A stretch of DNA of 46,159 bases from positions 1 through 46,159 of the forward strand of contig PYJD01000012.1 of the NCBI GenBank assembly GCA_003635315.1, given 5' to 3'. The translations under genes and the position numbers were made by a program. The notes beneath the pieces were generated by a model. It did no database searches. It was given only the letters and a program-made list of their open reading frames with translations, and had not been told where the DNA came from. This document shows, piece by piece, positions 9,321 to 18,355 of the stretch; position 1 is the stretch's first letter, and each line of letters starts with the position of its first letter. This stretch comes from Candidatus Poribacteria bacterium. GTDB taxonomy: Bacteria; Poribacteria; WGA-4E; WGA-3G.

Positions 9321-9376
9321 TTATTCCTCCTTATCTTACATTTGAAGCACAACTAATTCCATGTATACGTGATAGA

Positions 9377-9421
9377 AGAGCACTCCTGCGCATAACGAAT
9401 TATTCTGCTCAGAAGTGCTCT
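9377..9421 (-). terminator. Stem-loop between rpsA and metK (terminator or attenuator)
   Basis: Bases 9421-9410 pair with 9388-9377 in a 12-bp stem around a 21-base loop. On the minus-strand RNA the single irregular position is a U-G pair, whereas on the plus strand it is a C-A mismatch, so the structure favours minus-strand transcription. It is followed by only a weak U run (UCUAUC). Confidence 0.5.
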
Positions 9422-9561
9422 ATTACCTTAATAGAAAATATAATGTATGTATCTCTGGTGTAATTACAGGTATTGTAGTTTAAGTGAGACAAATGTGCGT
9501 AATTGTCAGAATCCCAAGATGCCTATACCTTATGGCTTCCTTAAGACCTATCAGAATCATC

Positions 9562-12006
9562 TCAATTCTCATTATCATCAGGAGTTTCAGATTCTTCCGG
9601 ATTCTGACCCCCATCAGGAACTTCAGTTTCAACAGAATCCTCGGAGCTTTGGACTTCTTCAACCTGTTCATCCGTTTCGTCTGGACGGTCTGCATCATCA
9701 GAACTTTGGGTTTCCTGATTTTTTTCTGTCTCCTCAGAGGTGGTAAGATTATCGACGTTGTTTTTACCCATTTCCTGTTTTAATAAGGCTCCCATAATGG
9801 TTTCTTCCTCTTCAACAGGTTCAGGTTGTCTCTGTTCGCGTTGTTTAACTTGGCGTTCACGTCGAGGTCGTTCTTGTTGTTTTTGTTCTACCGGTGGATT
9901 CGCTGCCCGTTCTTGATCGGCTATAGCTGCTTTTAAACTTAAGCCAATACGTCTTCCTTTTGGATCAAGGTTAATCACTTTTACATCAATTTCATCACCA
10001 ACAGATACTACTTCTTCAGGTCTTTCAATCCTACGGTCAGCGATTTCAGATATATGAATTAACCCGTCAATACCTTCTTCAAGTTTAGTGAATGCACCAA
10101 AACTGGTGAGGTTAACAATCTGCCCGCGAACCACTGAACCCACTTTATATTTTTCTGGAACTTCGTTCCACGGATCAGGTTGGGTCTGCTTAAGTCCTAA
10201 TGAAACACGCCTTTCAGATGCATCAATTTGTAACACAACAACTTCTACTTCATCACCTTCTTTCAAGAATTCCTGAGGATTAGATGCACGATCTGTCCAT
10301 GACAAGTCAGATGTATGTATTAAGCCATCAATGCCTTCTTCAATTTCAACAAAGGCACCAAAATTCGTAAGATTTCGGATACGACCATTAATCTTGGTAC
10401 CAACAGGATATCTTTGTTCAAGAAGTTCCCAAGGATTTTCTTGCAACTGTTTTATACCTAAGGAAATCCGCTTATCTTCCTTAGAGATTTCAAGGACGAT
10501 AGCCTCTATCTCATCACCTTTTGTGACGATACGTGATGGAGCTACATTGCGACGAGTCCACGACATTTCAGAAACATGAATCAATCCTTCAACTGCTTCC
10601 TCAAGCTGAACAAATACCCCATAATTGACTATATTTACGACTGCACCACTAACTCTCGATCCAACGGCATATTTTTCTTCAACGTTTTCCCAAGGATCAT
10701 CAGTTTTCTGTTTTAAACCTAAGGAAATCTTCTCATTATTTTCACCAATTGCAATTACTTGGACCTCTATTTCATCCCCTATAGCAACGATTTCTGAGGG
10801 GTGGTTAATACGTTTCCAAGCCATGTCGGTTTTATGGAGTAATCCATCAACACCACCAAGATCAACAAACGCACCAAATGCAGTTATATTCTTTACTACA
10901 CCATTAATGAGTTGTCCTACTTCAAGATTCTTAAGAACTTCTTCTTTCTTTTCTGCCATCTCAGCTTCGAGATACGCACGACGGGACAAGACAATGTTGT
11001 GCCGACGTTTACTCATGCTGATGACCTTCATCTGAAATACTTCACCAATGTACTGGTCAAGATTTGAGATGGGACGTAATTCAACTTGGGATGCTGGTAA
11101 AAAACCACGTAATGAACCAACGTATACTTGAAGTCCACCTTTAATACGTTCAGTTATACGACCCTCAACAGGTGAACCACTCTCAAATGCTTCGGTTATC
11201 TCATCCCATACCAGTGTTTGATCAGCAATCTTCTTAGAGAGTACTATTTGTCCGTCCATATCTTCTCGACGGACAATATATACATCAATTTGATCACCAA
11301 CCTGAACGGTAGGTAAATCATTTTCCTGTTTATCAAACTCCGAGGCTGGTATATATCCTTCAGATTTAAAACCGATGTCAATCATGACTTCATCACGACT
11401 AACATCAACTACTGTTCCTTTTACGATTTCACCATCAGTAAATGCTTTTAGTGAATTGTCATACGCTTCTTCAAGAGACTCTTGACTCATTGCAGCTTGT
11501 TCTTCTTCTGTTTCTGTTGCTTCTTGGGAAGATGTATCTTCGGATGTTTCAGAATCGGCAGCATTAACTACCTCCGGTGAATCATCTGATGTATCGGTAT
11601 CTGATTCTGCTGTGGTAGGGGTTTCGTCAGATTGATCTTCGGATGTATCACTCGCAGCTTCAACAGTTTCTGGTGCCTGTTGTTCCTCATCTGATGTATC
11701 GGTATCGGGGTCTTCTGTAGGAGGGCTTTCTTCAAACTGGATATTGTCTTCAGCGTCGTCTGTTAAATCCCCTTGATCAGTTTCATCAGCAGCAAACTCC
11801 ATCTGCTCGTCATCATTTTCTCCAGAAGTATCACCTGTTGAATCGTCTTCAACTTCTGTATCTCTATCGGAAGTTTGGTTCATGGGTGCTGGTGTTTCTG
11901 TCTCACTTACTTCATCTTGCTCTGTTTCAGTTGTACCATCAACTGTTTCTTCTTCTGTATCCACATCAACTGTGGAATCATCTGTGTGGGTCTGTTCGTT
12001 AATCAT
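9562..12006 (-). CDS. rpsA: 30S ribosomal protein S1 with long acidic N- and C-terminal extensions
   Basis: Binds mRNA and docks it on the 30S subunit. The 814-residue product has six S1 RNA-binding repeats at about 193-262, 279-350, 365-435, 450-520, 537-607 and 622-690; repeats 3-6 carry the typical GAFV/GVFV ... GLIH(V/T/I)SE pattern. Typical S1 proteins start near what is here M173 (MSQESLEEAYDNSLK). The first ~172 residues are almost all D, E, T and S, and ~700-814 is an Arg/Gln-rich stretch and then another acidic tail. The frame remains open through both. The ATG at 12006 lacks a nearby ribosome-binding site, as is known for E. coli rpsA. A sigma-70 promoter lies at 12106-12134. Confidence 0.92.
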   Translation of the reverse strand: MINEQTHTDDSTVDVDTEEETVDGTTETEQDEVSETETPAPMNQTSDRDTEVEDDSTGDTSGENDDEQMEFAADETDQGDLTDDAEDNIQFEESPPTEDPDTDTSDEEQQAPETVEAASDTSEDQSDETPTTAESDTDTSDDSPEVVNAADSETSEDTSSQEATETEEEQAAMSQESLEEAYDNSLKAFTDGEIVKGTVVDVSRDEVMIDIGFKSEGYIPASEFDKQENDLPTVQVGDQIDVYIVRREDMDGQIVLSKKIADQTLVWDEITEAFESGSPVEGRITERIKGGLQVYVGSLRGFLPASQVELRPISNLDQYIGEVFQMKVISMSKRRHNIVLSRRAYLEAEMAEKKEEVLKNLEVGQLINGVVKNITAFGAFVDLGGVDGLLHKTDMAWKRINHPSEIVAIGDEIEVQVIAIGENNEKISLGLKQKTDDPWENVEEKYAVGSRVSGAVVNIVNYGVFVQLEEAVEGLIHVSEMSWTRRNVAPSRIVTKGDEIEAIVLEISKEDKRISLGIKQLQENPWELLEQRYPVGTKINGRIRNLTNFGAFVEIEEGIDGLIHTSDLSWTDRASNPQEFLKEGDEVEVVVLQIDASERRVSLGLKQTQPDPWNEVPEKYKVGSVVRGQIVNLTSFGAFTKLEEGIDGLIHISEIADRRIERPEEVVSVGDEIDVKVINLDPKGRRIGLSLKAAIADQERAANPPVEQKQQERPRRERQVKQREQRQPEPVEEEETIMGALLKQEMGKNNVDNLTTSEETEKNQETQSSDDADRPDETDEQVEEVQSSEDSVETEVPDGGQNPEESETPDDNEN

Positions 12007-12026
12007 TAAGATGTCTGGGTATGTTA

Positions 12027-12064
12027 TTAACGCAAAATCGCGTTAAGTCCGCCAGTTCCTCCTT
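12027..12064 (-). promoter_or_regulatory. rpsA leader: hairpin and distant Shine-Dalgarno-like AAGGAGGA
   Basis: In the minus-strand leader, AAGGAGGA (12064-12057) is about 50 bases upstream of the rpsA ATG. It is followed by a perfect 7-bp stem TTAACGC/GCGTTAA (12046-12040 with 12033-12027, six-base loop). A second small hairpin AGTGC/GCACT lies further upstream near 12071-12086. Such structured leaders are known for autoregulated S1 mRNAs; autoregulation here is inferred. Confidence 0.45.
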
Positions 12065-12105
12065 GTTTCGAAGTGCTGCTGGCACTTTCAGTCGCTTAAT
12101 TATAT

Positions 12106-12134
12106 AGTATATCACAATGTGCATTGAATTGCAA
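12106..12134 (-). promoter_or_regulatory. Sigma-70-type promoter of rpsA
   Basis: Reading the minus strand, -35 TTGCAA (12134-12129) and -10 TATACT (12111-12106) are separated by exactly 17 bases, about 100 bases upstream of the rpsA ATG. Confidence 0.65.
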
Positions 12135-12308
12135 CATTTAAATCTTTACTGATAAGGCAGTTCTAATCCACAATATAAATGTCCTCCTAACATCCAACAA
12201 ACATTAATTCTATTACATCAATTCACATTATTACACAACTAATACAATCAGCATTAAAAAAGTTGCAATTTACTGAGATATTTATCTCATTTTCAAATCT
12301 AAATATTC

Positions 12309-12337
12309 TTGCCAATTATATGATAATAATCTATAAT
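12309..12337 (+). promoter_or_regulatory. Sigma-70-type promoter of the STAS/RsbW gene pair
   Basis: -35 TTGCCA (12309-12314), 17-base spacer and a consensus -10 TATAAT (12332-12337), 36 bases before the ATG at 12374. It is divergent from the rpsA promoter in the same ~370-bp spacer. Confidence 0.7.
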
Positions 12338-12373
12338 GAGTGTACGGATTATAACAACGGTAGGTGATTATAC

Positions 12374-12718
12374 ATGGCAGGGACCGATTTAATGACGGTT
12401 CGTGAAAACGCAGATATCAAAATTATTGATGTAATGACAGATTTAAGCAGCTATGCAGCTTTGGATTTGCGTAAGATTCTTGAAGATCTCCTTTTAGAAA
12501 AGGTAGATAAGGTGGTTGTAAATTTCAGTGAAGTAAACCATATCAATAGTACTGCCGTAGGAACGTTAGTAGGAATTGCCAAACGTCTTCGTCAAAACGG
12601 TGGTGATTTGAAACTATGTCACTTAGGTCCTCCACTTACACGCACATTCAATCTCATAGGTGCATCCAGCGTAGTTGAGATATATGAAACTGAGAAAAGC
12701 GCACTGGCTGCATTTTAG
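12374..12718 (+). CDS. STAS-domain anti-sigma factor antagonist (SpoIIAA/RsbV-like)
   Basis: 114 residues forming one STAS domain. The strand-loop-helix KVVVNFSEVNHINSTAVGTL contains INST, equivalent to the DSSG/NSSG loop whose Ser is phosphorylated in SpoIIAA and RsbV. In the known pathway the dephosphorylated antagonist binds the RsbW-like kinase and frees its target. The next gene, 28 bases away, encodes just such an ATPase, and the convergent neighbour encodes a PP2C phosphatase, so all three enzymatic steps lie together. A TAGGTGAT ribosome-binding site precedes the ATG. Confidence 0.88.
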   Translation: MAGTDLMTVRENADIKIIDVMTDLSSYAALDLRKILEDLLLEKVDKVVVNFSEVNHINSTAVGTLVGIAKRLRQNGGDLKLCHLGPPLTRTFNLIGASSVVEIYETEKSALAAF

Positions 12719-12746
12719 TCGTATTCCAACAGACAGGCAACTATAA

Positions 12747-13187
12747 ATGGAAAAAGACTATATTGAGTTTAAACTACCCAGTAATGTGTGTTATATTGAA
12801 TCTGTAAGAGTGTTTATCGGAAAGTTATCTGAAACACTCGGCTTTCCTAAGAAACGAACTGCCGACATTCAACTCGCACTTGATGAAATATGTAGTAATG
12901 CCGTAAACCATGGTTCAATGTCTACAGAATCGGGTATTAAAATACAGATTACTGTTCATAAACGATTCTTAGAGTTGATGGTAAGCGATACTGGAGGGAA
13001 AAACACAAAAAATTGGTTCACACCTGAAAAACTCGCCGAAATACAAGCACGACGCACCCCAGAAGGTGAAGGCGGACATGGACTATACCTAATTGAATGT
13101 CTTACCGATGGACACAAACTCCAAGCAAACAAATATGGTGGTACTGATGTGACAATTCTCTTTAATAGGACGAATGAGGTTGGTTAA
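12747..13187 (+). CDS. RsbW/SpoIIAB-like anti-sigma factor serine kinase (HATPase)
   Basis: 146 residues of GHKL ATPase fold. The N-box reads LALDEICSNAVNHG (E47, N51), the G1 region is VSDTGGKN (D81) rather than the usual DxGxG, and the G2 loop is EGGHGLYLI (108-116). The family phosphorylates STAS antagonists and sequesters a sigma factor or other target. No sigma gene is adjacent. Its end overlaps by four bases the end of the convergent phosphatase gene at 13184. Confidence 0.87.
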   Translation: MEKDYIEFKLPSNVCYIESVRVFIGKLSETLGFPKKRTADIQLALDEICSNAVNHGSMSTESGIKIQITVHKRFLELMVSDTGGKNTKNWFTPEKLAEIQARRTPEGEGGHGLYLIECLTDGHKLQANKYGGTDVTILFNRTNEVG

Positions 13188-14350
13188 GACCTGCCTTGAA
13201 CTACTATGAGTGTTAAATCGTCTGGATTAGGAGATGTGTCCGAAAATGTGTTGATGGATTCCGATACATATTCAATTAATTCCATCGGTCTCTCTATTTC
13301 ACACATGGTAACTACCTCCTTCAACTTTTCAACAGAAAATTCCTCACCTTTTGAATTCTTCACTTCATAAGCTCCATCAGTATATAGGAACATTCGACTT
13401 GATTCTTCAAATGAATAGTAACAGTTCTCATATTTTGATTCTCGGTCGATTCCTAAACCACTTCCAGAATTTCCATTCGTGATAAGAGTACAACTTGAAT
13501 GTAAATTATTTTGTAAGAAAGGAAATGGATGACCAGCATTGGCACATACCATTTCTTCTTTGCTAAGATCTATTACACCACAGAAAGCTGTTGCAAACAT
13601 AAATAGATGTGAGCTTATCATATCGTTGAATCGAGTATTTAGTAACTTTATAATATCGGCGGGATTATCACCAAGTTCATCTCTATTTTCTGAAAGTAGT
13701 GTCTTTATGAAGACTGTGATAAGTGCTGCTGAAGCACCATGTCCCATAACATCTGAAATTAGAAACCCTATCCTATTTTCATCTATTTTCCATAAGTCAT
13801 AAAAATCACCACCAACTGCCAGAGCAGGTGAGCAGTGTGAAGCAATTTCAAAAGCTCCTATTTTCTGTACACCGTTTTTGGGAATTAGGATTTCTTGTAC
13901 ATTACGTGCCATTTGAAGTTCTGACTCCAAACGCTCGTTATATTCTTCCAATGTATCATGATATTGTTTTATTCGTAAAAGGGACTTTATTCTTGCTAAT
14001 ACCTCAAAACTATTGAAAGGTTTCTCTATAAAGTCATCTGCTCCCACTTCGACAGCCTTTATCCTGTTCTCATGTGTATCACGTAGAGCGGTAATCATTA
14101 TGATCGGTATAAATTCTGTATGCTTATCTGCCCTTACCCTTTTTACGACTTCATAGCCATCTATTTTTGGCATATTGATGTCTAATAAAATAAGATCGGG
14201 AGCATCTTCTTGGATTGATTCTAATGCCTCTTCTCCATCACAAGCAGTTCTAACCGAGTATCCTCGGGTTTGGAGTTGAATTTGAAGGATCTTTATGTTA
14301 CGAGGCTCATCGTCAACAACAAGAATATTAACGGATTCTTCTACAATCAT
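13184..14350 (-). CDS. Response regulator with PP2C (RsbU/SpoIIE-type) phosphatase output
   Basis: 388 residues. Residues ~6-125 are a receiver domain with acidic pocket D13-D14, phospho-acceptor D57 in LLDINMP and K110 in IEKPF. A coiled linker (~125-160) leads to a PP2C domain with metal-binding motifs GGDFYD, ISDVMGHG, YTDGAYE and PNPDDLTLIVV. Such proteins dephosphorylate STAS antagonists when the receiver is phosphorylated. Its start overlaps the end of the receiver gene upstream by four bases (ATGA type), so the two are translationally coupled. It likely connects the four-PAS kinase nearby to the STAS/RsbW pair. Confidence 0.92.
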   Translation of the reverse strand: MIVEESVNILVVDDEPRNIKILQIQLQTRGYSVRTACDGEEALESIQEDAPDLILLDINMPKIDGYEVVKRVRADKHTEFIPIIMITALRDTHENRIKAVEVGADDFIEKPFNSFEVLARIKSLLRIKQYHDTLEEYNERLESELQMARNVQEILIPKNGVQKIGAFEIASHCSPALAVGGDFYDLWKIDENRIGFLISDVMGHGASAALITVFIKTLLSENRDELGDNPADIIKLLNTRFNDMISSHLFMFATAFCGVIDLSKEEMVCANAGHPFPFLQNNLHSSCTLITNGNSGSGLGIDRESKYENCYYSFEESSRMFLYTDGAYEVKNSKGEEFSVEKLKEVVTMCEIERPMELIEYVSESINTFSDTSPNPDDLTLIVVQGRS

Positions 14351-14733
14351 GTTGTCTTCTTTTCAAGATGGTATTTTACACGTTCTACCAAAATATGTGT
14401 ATTTATAGGTTTGCTCAAATAATCATCGCAACCAGCCTGAAGTAGTCGTTCTCTGTCTCCAGACATTGCTGCTGCAGTAAGAGCAATAATCGGAATTCGA
14501 CACAAATTGGACTTAGACTTTATTAGACGGGTCAATTCTTCACCGCTTTTTCCTGGTAGTGCAATGTCCATTAGGATGAGTGAAGGTATTGACGTCTCTA
14601 AATAAGATAGTGCTTCAGATGCATTAACTGATTCAACCACCCTATATCCTTCTGATTCAAGGACAATACGTACTACTTTTCTATTTAATGCTTGGTCTTC
14701 TATAACCAAGATTTCAACCGACTTACTATTCAA
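14347..14733 (-). CDS. Stand-alone response-regulator receiver (CheY-like)
   Basis: 128 residues, only a receiver domain: acidic residues E12/D13, phospho-acceptor D56 in LMDIALPG, the conserved Thr in ALTAAAM and K108 in YLSKPI. It has no output domain, so it acts by protein contacts or phosphotransfer. The start is TTG at 14733 with AAGGAG six bases upstream; no suitable ATG is nearby. It is coupled to the receiver-PP2C gene and lies 150 bases after the histidine kinase. Confidence 0.9.
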   Translation of the reverse strand: MNSKSVEILVIEDQALNRKVVRIVLESEGYRVVESVNASEALSYLETSIPSLILMDIALPGKSGEELTRLIKSKSNLCRIPIIALTAAAMSGDRERLLQAGCDDYLSKPINTHILVERVKYHLEKKTT

Positions 14734-14885
14734 GTAGTACTCCTTACTTAATCAACAAAGGTTAGTTAAAAGTCTTTCATAATAGCACTACGATTCTGGT
14801 AATTAGTATAAAGGATTGTGGGGTTAATAAAACTACTGAATTGGAGTTTGATCTTTGAAGTCTTACTGTTTAAATAATACTTCAT

Positions 14886-17168
14886 CTAAGTTTGTCTAAT
14901 TGGAATACTGAAGGAAAAAGTACTTCCTTGCCCCTCTTCACTTGTCACACTGATTTCTCCTTGATGTAATTCAATCAACCTTTGTGTTAGGGCTAAACCG
15001 AGTCCTGTTCCTCCATACCGTCTGGACTTTGAAGTATCAATCTGTGTGAAAGGAGCGAATAGTTTCATTTGATCTTCCTCAGAAATTCCAATACCTGTGT
15101 CGGTTACCGTAACGTACAAATCAGAAGAGGTCACATTCAAATGGGTGGTTACTTTTCCATTATTTGGTGTAAACTTCACTGCGTTTGAAAGCAAATTATA
15201 AAAGATCTGTTTTACTTTGATTCGGTCTGCTTCAATCGTTCCATTCTTTGGACAAGTCAAACCAAGTTCAATATTCTTTTTAATAGCCAAGGCATTTATA
15301 ATTGCATTTACTTCTTCAACAGCGTCCAGAATTAGAAATTCTTCAAGTTGTAGAGACATCTTACCGGCTTCTATTTTTGATAAATCAAGAATATCATTAA
15401 TCATCTCTAATAAATGCTGTCCACTAACCCGTATATCGCTAATACACTCTTTTTGCTCATCATTAACCGGACCCACAAGCTCATCTCTGAGAATCTCAGC
15501 GAATCCAATAATAGCATTTAATGGAGTTCGTAATTCATGACTCATATTTGCCAGAAAATCGCTTTTTGCTCTACTCGCATATTCTGCGGTTTCTTTAGCA
15601 TTTTGCATAGCTTGTTGTGCTTTGATACGGTCTGTATTATCAAGCGCCATACTGATGATAATTCGAGTGCCATCCGGTTGAATCCCAAGGAGTGATGAAC
15701 TGAATTCCCATATCTGTTTTTTCCCTGCTTTCGTAGTTATCTCATATTGTGTTGGGGCGACCCTTTCCTTGTTTAGATTGACCTGAATAAGGTATTCCTG
15801 TATATCCTGACTCAATTCCTGATTTGCCTGTTCTAACCATGTAGATACCGTTGTCATTTCTTCTGGACTATACCCCGTAAGTTCAGTCCATGCACGACTA
15901 ATGAGAATAATCTCACCATTTTCATCGTGAATCATTATCGGAAGTGGCGCATTCAGAACCGCACGACGAAATCGCTGTTCACTCTCTTGTAATTCCATTT
16001 CGGCTTGTTTACGTGCAGATATATCGGTTGATGTCATCAAAAAGCCAACAATTCTACCATCACGTATAATAGGACCTAAACAGGATGCGTACCAATTTCC
16101 ACTCAGTCTTCCCTGAATTTCATAACCCGCTACTTCACCTGTATCAATTACCTGACGGCATGCAAGACGAAAACCTTCATGATGTTCTTCTGTAAGGAAC
16201 TCAAAGATGCTTTTTCCTATCACATCTTCAACTGTGACATCCGCAGCTGGAGGGATTCTATTAATAAATTGGAGGGTGTAGTTTAAGTCGAGGGTTGTAA
16301 TTATATCCGGGGCACTTTCAACTAAAGAACGCCATTTAGCTTCAGAATCTCGGAGTGCTTGATCTGCTTGATGGTATTCCGTAATATCTCTTGAGATCCC
16401 ACATGTGCCTTTAATCCGTCCACTTCTATCTCGGATCGGTACTTTAGTTGTTGAGACCCATGTATCTTGAGCACCAGGCCAAGTCTCTTTTTCTTGTTTA
16501 GCCTCGATCGGTTTTCCTGTGTCAATGACTGTCCTTTCATCCTCATATGCTTGATGGGCATGTTCCCGTGTGAAGAAGTCGAAATCCGTTTTACCAATAG
16601 CATCAGATGGATCTTTTAGACCAAATCGATTGGCAAGCGATCGACTAATACGAATGAATTGACTGTCAATATCCTTAAAATATATGTGATCAGGATTATT
16701 ATCCATCAATGTATGAAGAAATTCACTTTCCTGAGAATGCTTTGCCGCTAATCGTTGGAATCGTTGTTCATTCTCACGAAGTTGTTTCTCCATTTCCTTT
16801 ACAGATGAAATATCACACGCAACCACATAATAAATGGACTGAGTATTGTCTATTCTTACAGACCAGCGAAGCCTTTTATATTCTTCATTTACACAGTGTT
16901 GCCGTACCTCAAAAGAGGTAATTGTTGAATTGGCATTTTTCAGTTTATGGATCTCAGCAAGCGCGGATGGACGATCATCGGTATGAATTAATTCAATCCA
17001 ATGTCGGGAATGGAGTTCCTCTATTGAAAAGCCGAGAGTTTTTTCCCAAGAAGAATTAAGTGGAATAAAAATGCCTTCAGAGGTTATAACAGCAAACATT
17101 TCCGATGACATCTGAAAAAATGGATTTTTCTTGAATAATTCAAATTCAGGTGCCATGCAGTTCACCAT
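14886..17168 (-). CDS. Soluble four-PAS sensor histidine kinase
   Basis: 760 residues with no transmembrane helix, so the signal is probably cytoplasmic. Four PAS/PAC units lie at ~15-130, ~145-268, ~275-390 and ~395-518. A short coil precedes the HisKA domain with FLANMSHELRTPLNAIIGFA (H544 is the phosphorylated His), then an HATPase with N-box FYNLLSNAVKFTP (N662), G1 TDTGIGIS (D690) and G2 GGTGLGLAL. The ligand or cofactor of the PAS domains cannot be told. Its ATG overlaps the stop of the Usp gene (TAATG), and receiver genes follow, so it heads a phosphorelay in one operon. Confidence 0.93.
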   Translation of the reverse strand: MVNCMAPEFELFKKNPFFQMSSEMFAVITSEGIFIPLNSSWEKTLGFSIEELHSRHWIELIHTDDRPSALAEIHKLKNANSTITSFEVRQHCVNEEYKRLRWSVRIDNTQSIYYVVACDISSVKEMEKQLRENEQRFQRLAAKHSQESEFLHTLMDNNPDHIYFKDIDSQFIRISRSLANRFGLKDPSDAIGKTDFDFFTREHAHQAYEDERTVIDTGKPIEAKQEKETWPGAQDTWVSTTKVPIRDRSGRIKGTCGISRDITEYHQADQALRDSEAKWRSLVESAPDIITTLDLNYTLQFINRIPPAADVTVEDVIGKSIFEFLTEEHHEGFRLACRQVIDTGEVAGYEIQGRLSGNWYASCLGPIIRDGRIVGFLMTSTDISARKQAEMELQESEQRFRRAVLNAPLPIMIHDENGEIILISRAWTELTGYSPEEMTTVSTWLEQANQELSQDIQEYLIQVNLNKERVAPTQYEITTKAGKKQIWEFSSSLLGIQPDGTRIIISMALDNTDRIKAQQAMQNAKETAEYASRAKSDFLANMSHELRTPLNAIIGFAEILRDELVGPVNDEQKECISDIRVSGQHLLEMINDILDLSKIEAGKMSLQLEEFLILDAVEEVNAIINALAIKKNIELGLTCPKNGTIEADRIKVKQIFYNLLSNAVKFTPNNGKVTTHLNVTSSDLYVTVTDTGIGISEEDQMKLFAPFTQIDTSKSRRYGGTGLGLALTQRLIELHQGEISVTSEEGQGSTFSFSIPIRQT

Positions 17169-17929
17169 TACTTCGTAACTAAAACAGCACGGTTGGCAAG
17201 TTTTACGACGGTTTGCGTAGTACTTTGAAATACCATTTCATAAAGACGACCATGATGGCTCGCACTCAGAGCAATCAAATCACAGTCGTGTTCCTCTGCG
17301 TTTTCCAAGATATTTGTTACCGTAAATCCAAGGGCAGTAAGAAATTCAGTAGGAACATCGTAATAGTGGAGATAGTCTTCCATCTGTTGTTTTATCTCGG
17401 AGGCTTCTTGAGGGGTGTTTGAAAGTGATAAACCTAAGAGATTGGACTTTGTTAACTCAGCTATTTCAGCGGATAGTGTCAAAACATGATCAGAATAGAT
17501 GTCTCCGCGATGAACTGTGAGTATTTTACGTAAAAGTGTACATTGTTCGTGTACAATAATAATGGGTTTTGTTATATGGGCAAGTACATCGTCAATCTGG
17601 CTTTGAATTAGTTTTAATCCGTGTGTTTTAATATCTTCTGGTAGACCCACAACGACTAAATCCGCAGAATGTGCTTTTTGACATATCATCTGTCGGGGAT
17701 TTCCAGCTACTGCCTCAATGTGATAATCCAAAAAGTCATAAAGGGCACATTCCTTCTCAGTACGACTCAAAATGGTTTCAGCTACTTCTGTACTACCCCC
17801 GTGAGAACTGTCTTGAAAAAAGACACATGAAAGATGAGTTCCTAAAAGAACTGCAAGTTGACCAGCGTAGTCAAAGGCATTCCTTTCATAATCGGTATCA
17901 CCTATTGAAACAAGGATATTCTTTATCAT
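17168..17929 (-). CDS. Double universal stress protein (UspA) domain protein
   Basis: 253 residues made of two tandem Usp domains (~1-127 and ~128-253), each starting with a short beta strand such as NILVSIGDTDYE or KILTVHRGDIYS. The first ends ITKPIIIVHE and the second LANRAVLVTK. The ATP-binding glycine loop GxxGxxxGS is not well conserved; SASHHGRLYEMVFQST occupies its position in the second domain, so nucleotide binding is doubtful. It lies between the STAS genes and the sensor kinase in the same direction with very short gaps. Confidence 0.85.
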   Translation of the reverse strand: MIKNILVSIGDTDYERNAFDYAGQLAVLLGTHLSCVFFQDSSHGGSTEVAETILSRTEKECALYDFLDYHIEAVAGNPRQMICQKAHSADLVVVGLPEDIKTHGLKLIQSQIDDVLAHITKPIIIVHEQCTLLRKILTVHRGDIYSDHVLTLSAEIAELTKSNLLGLSLSNTPQEASEIKQQMEDYLHYYDVPTEFLTALGFTVTNILENAEEHDCDLIALSASHHGRLYEMVFQSTTQTVVKLANRAVLVTK

Positions 17930-17948
17930 AATATACTGAAACCATTCC

Positions 17949-18314
17949 TTACGATTTTGGTTGATTGAGAGGATTTAATAATGCGTTTACTGCCTCCTCT
18001 TCACTCTCAAAGTTTTGGAAAACCGTTATAAGTCTTGCCATAACTATTAAGTTCTTTACATGTTTATTAACATTAATTACGGCTATTGATCCTCCACGTG
18101 GTTGGACGTCTGTATATAATTTCATTATGGCACCAAGACCTGAACTATCCATGCTTGTAACATCTTTAAAGTCAAAAACAAGGTTAGGAGGATCTTCCAT
18201 TTTCTTTAATTCCTGTTCTACAAGATCTGTCACTTCACTTATATGAGGGGCTATTATCCTCCCTTCAAGTTTAAAAATAGTGACACCATCCCGTTGAGAT
18301 TGTATTATCGCCAT
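17949..18314 (-). CDS. STAS-domain anti-sigma factor antagonist
   Basis: 121 residues starting MAIIQSQRDG. The predicted phospho-loop is SMDSSGLGAIMK, the canonical DSSG form. I chose the ATG at 18314 because GGAGG is eight bases upstream; a GTG five codons earlier overlaps that site. It is paralogous to the gene just upstream (18356-18703), with the same DSSGLG core and INVNKHVKNLIVMARL versus LNVGKNIKNLIVRSRL later on, so the two arose by duplication. It is likely a substrate of an RsbW-like kinase and of the PP2C protein at 13184. Confidence 0.9.
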   Translation of the reverse strand: MAIIQSQRDGVTIFKLEGRIIAPHISEVTDLVEQELKKMEDPPNLVFDFKDVTSMDSSGLGAIMKLYTDVQPRGGSIAVINVNKHVKNLIVMARLITVFQNFESEEEAVNALLNPLNQPKS

Positions 18315-18355
18315 AGGTCTATCCTCCACATTTATTGTCTTGATGTAAATGTGTA

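Noticed and set aside
9301..9480. SAM riboswitch upstream of metK
   Set aside because: The leader has only a simple hairpin; I could not find the conserved core of any SAM riboswitch class that I know.
9447..11035. Plus-strand frames opposite rpsA (99, 99, 62, 82 and 136 residues)
   Set aside because: They mirror the repeated S1 domains and acidic tail in antisense and show no independent start signals.
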